Shown here in pieces: positions 61,600-64,000 of a stretch of 64,000 nt of DNA; position 1 is the stretch's first letter, and every line of letters starts with the position of its first letter. The position numbers were made by a program, and so were the translations under genes. The notes below the pieces were generated by a model, which did no database searches, was not told where the DNA came from, and saw nothing but the letters and a program-made list of their open reading frames with translations. Source of the stretch: PALSA-612 sp963755155 (lineage in GTDB: Bacteria > Actinomycetota > Thermoleophilia > Gaiellales > Gaiellaceae); contig CAVWIV010000013.1 in the NCBI GenBank assembly GCA_963755155.1, positions 1 through 64,000 of the forward strand, in the 5' to 3' direction.

Positions 61600-61764
61600 A
61601 ACTCGGCACAGATTGACGCTTCGCCGACGGGGCGTGCTGGGTGGATGCGATCCAAGGACGCAGGGAGTCCCAATAGCCGCAGCGCTATTGGGGCCGACTG
61701 AGGACGCCGGAGCGCGCCGCCCAGCGCGTCCACGGCGGCTCAAGGCTTCGATCTGTGCCGAGTT
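61600..61764. repeat. 165-bp near-palindromic element with 14-bp terminal inverted repeats
   Basis: Termini AACTCGGCACAGAT (61600-61613) and ATCTGTGCCGAGTT (61751-61764) are perfect inverted repeats. The centre is a 9-bp hairpin CCCAATAGC/GCTATTGGG (61669-61692), and the arms between also pair imperfectly (GCTGGGTGG against its counterpart). The element has no ORF, fills the yggS-sepF gap and its right end touches the yggS stop codon. It looks like a MITE-type or large transcription-terminating palindrome. Confidence 0.65.
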
Positions 61765-62342
61765 CACCTAAAAAGGGCCGCGCCCACGCGTACGAGCGTT
61801 GCGCCCTCGTCGACGGCGACGCGGTAATCCTGCGTCGTTCCCATCGACAGCTGAGAGAGACCGCGCGCCTCCGCGAGCTCGCGCAGCCGGCGAAAGAACG
61901 GCCTCGACGCCTCCGGGTCGTCGGCGAGCGGTGGCATCGTCGACAACCCGACGACCTCGGCGGGGCATTCGGCGATGAACGCATCGAGCTCGTCCGGGGC
62001 CACGCCGGACTTCGACTCCTCGCCGGCGAGGTTCACCTGAACGAGCGCCGGGATCTCGAGACGGCGCGCGGCCGACAGCGAGTCGAGCGAGTGGCAGAGC
62101 TCGCAGAGAGCGTTGAGCGTCTCCGCCTTCCTGCTCTGGAGGTGCCCGATGAAGTGCCACCGGAAGGCGCTCCCGTAGGCGGCGTGCTTGGCCTCGAGGT
62201 CCTGGGCCCTGTTCTCGCCGACGACCGTCACTCCGGCCTCGGCGAGCGCAGCCATGGCGTCGACGTCCACGTACTTCGTCGCGGCGACGACGGTCACGGC
62301 AGGCCCGACCTCCGCGACGATCCGCTCGTAGCGCTCCCGCAC
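61764..62342 (-). CDS. yggS: PLP homeostasis protein (YggS/PROSC family)
   Basis: 192 residues from GTG 62342 (a TTG at 62363 overlapping pgeF is an alternative). PLP-lysine in AATKYVDVDAM, GENRAQDLEAK, WHFIGHLQSRKA, VNLAGEESKSGV and the phosphate site LSMGTTQDYRVA. A fold-type III barrel controlling pyridoxal phosphate. It is the normal neighbour of pgeF and sepF. Confidence 0.95.
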   Translation of the reverse strand: MRERYERIVAEVGPAVTVVAATKYVDVDAMAALAEAGVTVVGENRAQDLEAKHAAYGSAFRWHFIGHLQSRKAETLNALCELCHSLDSLSAARRLEIPALVQVNLAGEESKSGVAPDELDAFIAECPAEVVGLSTMPPLADDPEASRPFFRRLRELAEARGLSQLSMGTTQDYRVAVDEGATLVRVGAALFR

Positions 62343-62346
62343 TGCG

Positions 62347-63061
62347 TCAGCCGATGGTGGCAATCGCCCCCTGCCTTCCCGTCAGCCCTGCGTCGCGGCG
62401 GTGGGAGAAGTACCGCTCGGGATGACAGGCAGTGCACTCGTCGAGCCGGTCCACGCGCACGCAGCCGGCGTTTCGAAGCGCTCGCTCCACGGCGCCCGGC
62501 AGGTCGAGCCGGCCGTCGCGGACGAGACCTGCGCCGAACGCGGTGCGCACCGGGGCCGCGACGTCCTCCTCCACGTCGTAGCAACACGGCCCTATGCCCG
62601 GTCCGATGGCGGCCGCCACGAGCCTGCCCCCGAGGGCGTCGACAGCGGCTGGGCACGACTCCCGCCAGCAGGCCGCGCCAACCCACGTGCACGAGCGCGA
62701 CACCCGGCCGCCCGCCGATGCGGGCCAGCGCGACCGGCACGCAGTCCGCAGTGACGACCATGACGGATTCGCCGGCCTCGTCCGTCCAGACGGCGTCGGC
62801 TTCCTCGCCGCGCGAGCCGGCGCGCACGACGGCGGCGCCGTGCACCTGCCGCGGCCAGCTCACGCGCTCGGGGTGGACGCCGGCCGCCTCGTACAGCCGC
62901 CGCCGGTTCTCCTGCACGAGCTCACGGTCGTCCCCGCTGAGGAAGCCGAGGTTCAGCGATGCGTAGGCACCGTCGCTGACGCCGCCGGTCCGCGTGGAGA
63001 ACACGACCTGGTACGGCCCCGGCACATCCCAGCGGATCAGCTCGATCGCGCCAGCACCCAC
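62347..63061 (-). CDS. pgeF: PgeF/YfiH laccase-domain purine nucleoside phosphorylase, frameshifted
   Basis: The first part from 63061 has FSTRTGGVSDGAYASLNLG, RQVHGAAVV, TADCVPVALA and HVGWRGLLAG, with the conserved His and Cys metal ligands. Near 62656 the frame slips in a CCC run and continues AAVDALGGRLVAAAIGPGIG, CCYDVEEDV and ACHPERYFSHRRD to 62347. About 237 residues after removing one base. The family acts on adenosine and other purine nucleosides and also edits wall precursors in E. coli. Confidence 0.9.
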
Positions 63062-63657
63062 ACGAAGCCTCCCTCCACACCGTGCTCGACCTGCGGTATG
63101 AAGTCCTGCCGGACGATCTCGAACCCGGCGCTCTCCAGCAGCGCAACGCTCGCATCGGCAGCGAAGTGGCTGAAGAACATCGGGGCGCCGAGCCAGTCCT
63201 CGTCGACCTCCGACGGGTTATCGGTCTTGCCGAGTGACGCGACCAGGAGGCCCTGCGGCCTCAGCCACGAGGCGATTCGGCGCAGAAGCGCTTCGTGCAG
63301 CTCTCGTGGCACATGCGTCAGGGAGTAGAACGCACAGACCGCGTCGAAGCTTGCCTCCGGCAGGTCGAGCTCCACCATGTCCGCCTTGACGAGCCGCGCT
63401 TCCGACACGTTCCCACGAGCGAGCTCGAGCTGGCTCGCGGAGATGTCGACCGCAGTGACGCGATGCCCGGCGTCGAGCAGCGCCCGCGTCGCAGGCAGCC
63501 CGGCGCCGCACCCGAGCTCGAGCACGTCAGCGGGGTCGGGCAGAGCGGCGATGAGATGGTCGAGATAGCGCCGCCGTCCCTGCCAGTCGGACTCGAGAGA
63601 CCAGTCGAGATAGCGCTCGGCAATCTCGTCGTATCCGGTTTCGACGAGCTCCTTCAT
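63037..63657 (-). CDS. SAM-dependent class I methyltransferase
   Basis: 206 residues. Motif I VLELGCGAGLPATRALL, VTAVDISASQLELAR, motif II-like SFDAVCAFYSLTHVP and LLRRIASWLRPQGLLVAS. Small-molecule type; substrate unknown. It overlaps the pgeF start by 25 bases and the upstream gene by four, so it belongs to the same operon. Confidence 0.88.
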   Translation of the reverse strand: MKELVETGYDEIAERYLDWSLESDWQGRRRYLDHLIAALPDPADVLELGCGAGLPATRALLDAGHRVTAVDISASQLELARGNVSEARLVKADMVELDLPEASFDAVCAFYSLTHVPRELHEALLRRIASWLRPQGLLVASLGKTDNPSEVDEDWLGAPMFFSHFAADASVALLESAGFEIVRQDFIPQVEHGVEGGFVWVLARSS

Positions 63658-64000
63658 CGCCCGGCGATCAGCTCGCGCGCCGCGGCCAGCTCGGCGTCGC
63701 GACCGTCTAGCTCGCCGTCGAGCTTCCGCCGGCGGAGCTCCGCGAGGATCTCTCCTACGCGCGGTGACTCGTCGAGGCCGAGCTCCGCAAGCTCCGCTCC
63801 CGCCACGTCGAGCCGCACGTGCCGAAGCTCCTCGAAGTAGCGCCGGATCGGCTCGAGCTCCTCGAGAGTCAGTGCGAACAGCGGCGCGTCGGGTGCGTAC
63901 TGATCGGCCATCGCCACGATGTCTGACGGGACGAGCGTCTCCTCGCGCAGCCGGCTGACGATGCGCGGGGCGACGGCGACAGCTGCCGCGACGAGGTCGG
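63654..64000 (-). CDS. C-terminal part of a CCA-adding/poly(A) polymerase-type tRNA nucleotidyltransferase
   Basis: Open frame entering from the right edge; the start is outside. The visible end reads SRLREETLVPSDIVAMADQY ... IRRYFEELRHVRLDVAGAEL, AELGLDESPRVGEILAELRR and KLDGELDGRDAELAAARELI. This matches the C-terminal helical tail of bacterial CCA nucleotidyltransferases (GxxL...LGLxPGPxVGxxL). tRNA-Pro here lacks an encoded CCA, in keeping with such an enzyme. The catalytic domain is not visible. Confidence 0.7.
   Translation of the reverse strand, partial: DLVAAAVAVAPRIVSRLREETLVPSDIVAMADQYAPDAPLFALTLEELEPIRRYFEELRHVRLDVAGAELAELGLDESPRVGEILAELRRRKLDGELDGRDAELAAARELIAGR

Overview
The window is a continuous, very GC-rich bacterial chromosome segment. 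Several things point to Actinomycetota, most likely a deep-branching soil lineage such as Thermoleophilia; this placement is inferred from gene content and style, not from a marker-gene tree. The evidence is: the order M16 peptidase - dapB - dapA - RNase J - FtsK; a GarA/FtsR-like FHA-MerR pair; a small RsiG-like protein; DivIVA-YggT-SepF; MurT/GatD; many GTG starts; and start codons placed 6-7 nt behind -10 boxes (leaderless transcripts). There is no rRNA, CRISPR array, prophage or intact transposon.

Layout. 1-6442: truncated collagen-like secreted protein, then the M16 peptidase-dapB-dapA-rnj block and a ribokinase. 6443-8681: YjbR-like protein, a frameshifted nucleoside hydrolase, a decayed REP-associated transposase next to a repeat also found at 48267, and a small secreted protein. 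8729-16503: ftsK and a nucleoside-type BMP/ABC importer. 16550-24766: RodZ-like protein, cinA, thpR, recA, recX, rny, miaB, miaA. 24717-28791: dapF (both catalytic cysteines are serine), dapD, hflX, dut, Nudix. 28788-32572 (minus): GNAT, a LanC-like enzyme, gatD and murT. 32668-37686: GGDEF/HD-GYP protein, an HNH-associated-repeat protein and two convergent sigma-70 genes. 37906-41930: uppP, a candidate structured RNA, two unknown proteins, then the minus-strand operon rsiG-like - FHA - MerR - apt. 41993-48625: NDP-sugar pyrophosphorylase/mutase-like protein, pgsA, hutF, a GH99-like secreted glycosidase, tRNA-Pro, an M23 peptidase and a XRE regulator. 48625-64000 (minus): a long housekeeping block of partial cca, methyltransferase, pgeF, yggS, sepF, yggT, divIVA, dksA/traR, lspA, rluD, rpsB, tsf, pyrH, frr, uppS, cdsA, dxr, rseP, ispG and proS.

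How the genes fit together. One theme is cell-wall and envelope synthesis: meso-DAP/lysine (dapA, B, D, F), isoprenoid carrier (dxr, ispG, uppS, uppP), lipid II amidation (murT/gatD), phospholipids (cdsA, pgsA), division (ftsK, sepF, divIVA) and wall hydrolysis (M23). A second theme is nucleoside salvage: BMP importer, nucleoside hydrolase, ribokinase, PgeF and apt. A third is c-di-GMP signalling: a GGDEF/HD-GYP enzyme and an RsiG-like protein with a c-di-GMP-type motif.

Quality note. About ten conserved genes, including ftsK, rpsB, sepF, dapF and pgeF, carry isolated single-base frameshifts. The simplest explanation is residual indel errors in the assembly, so these genes are annotated as single loci with the frameshift marked.
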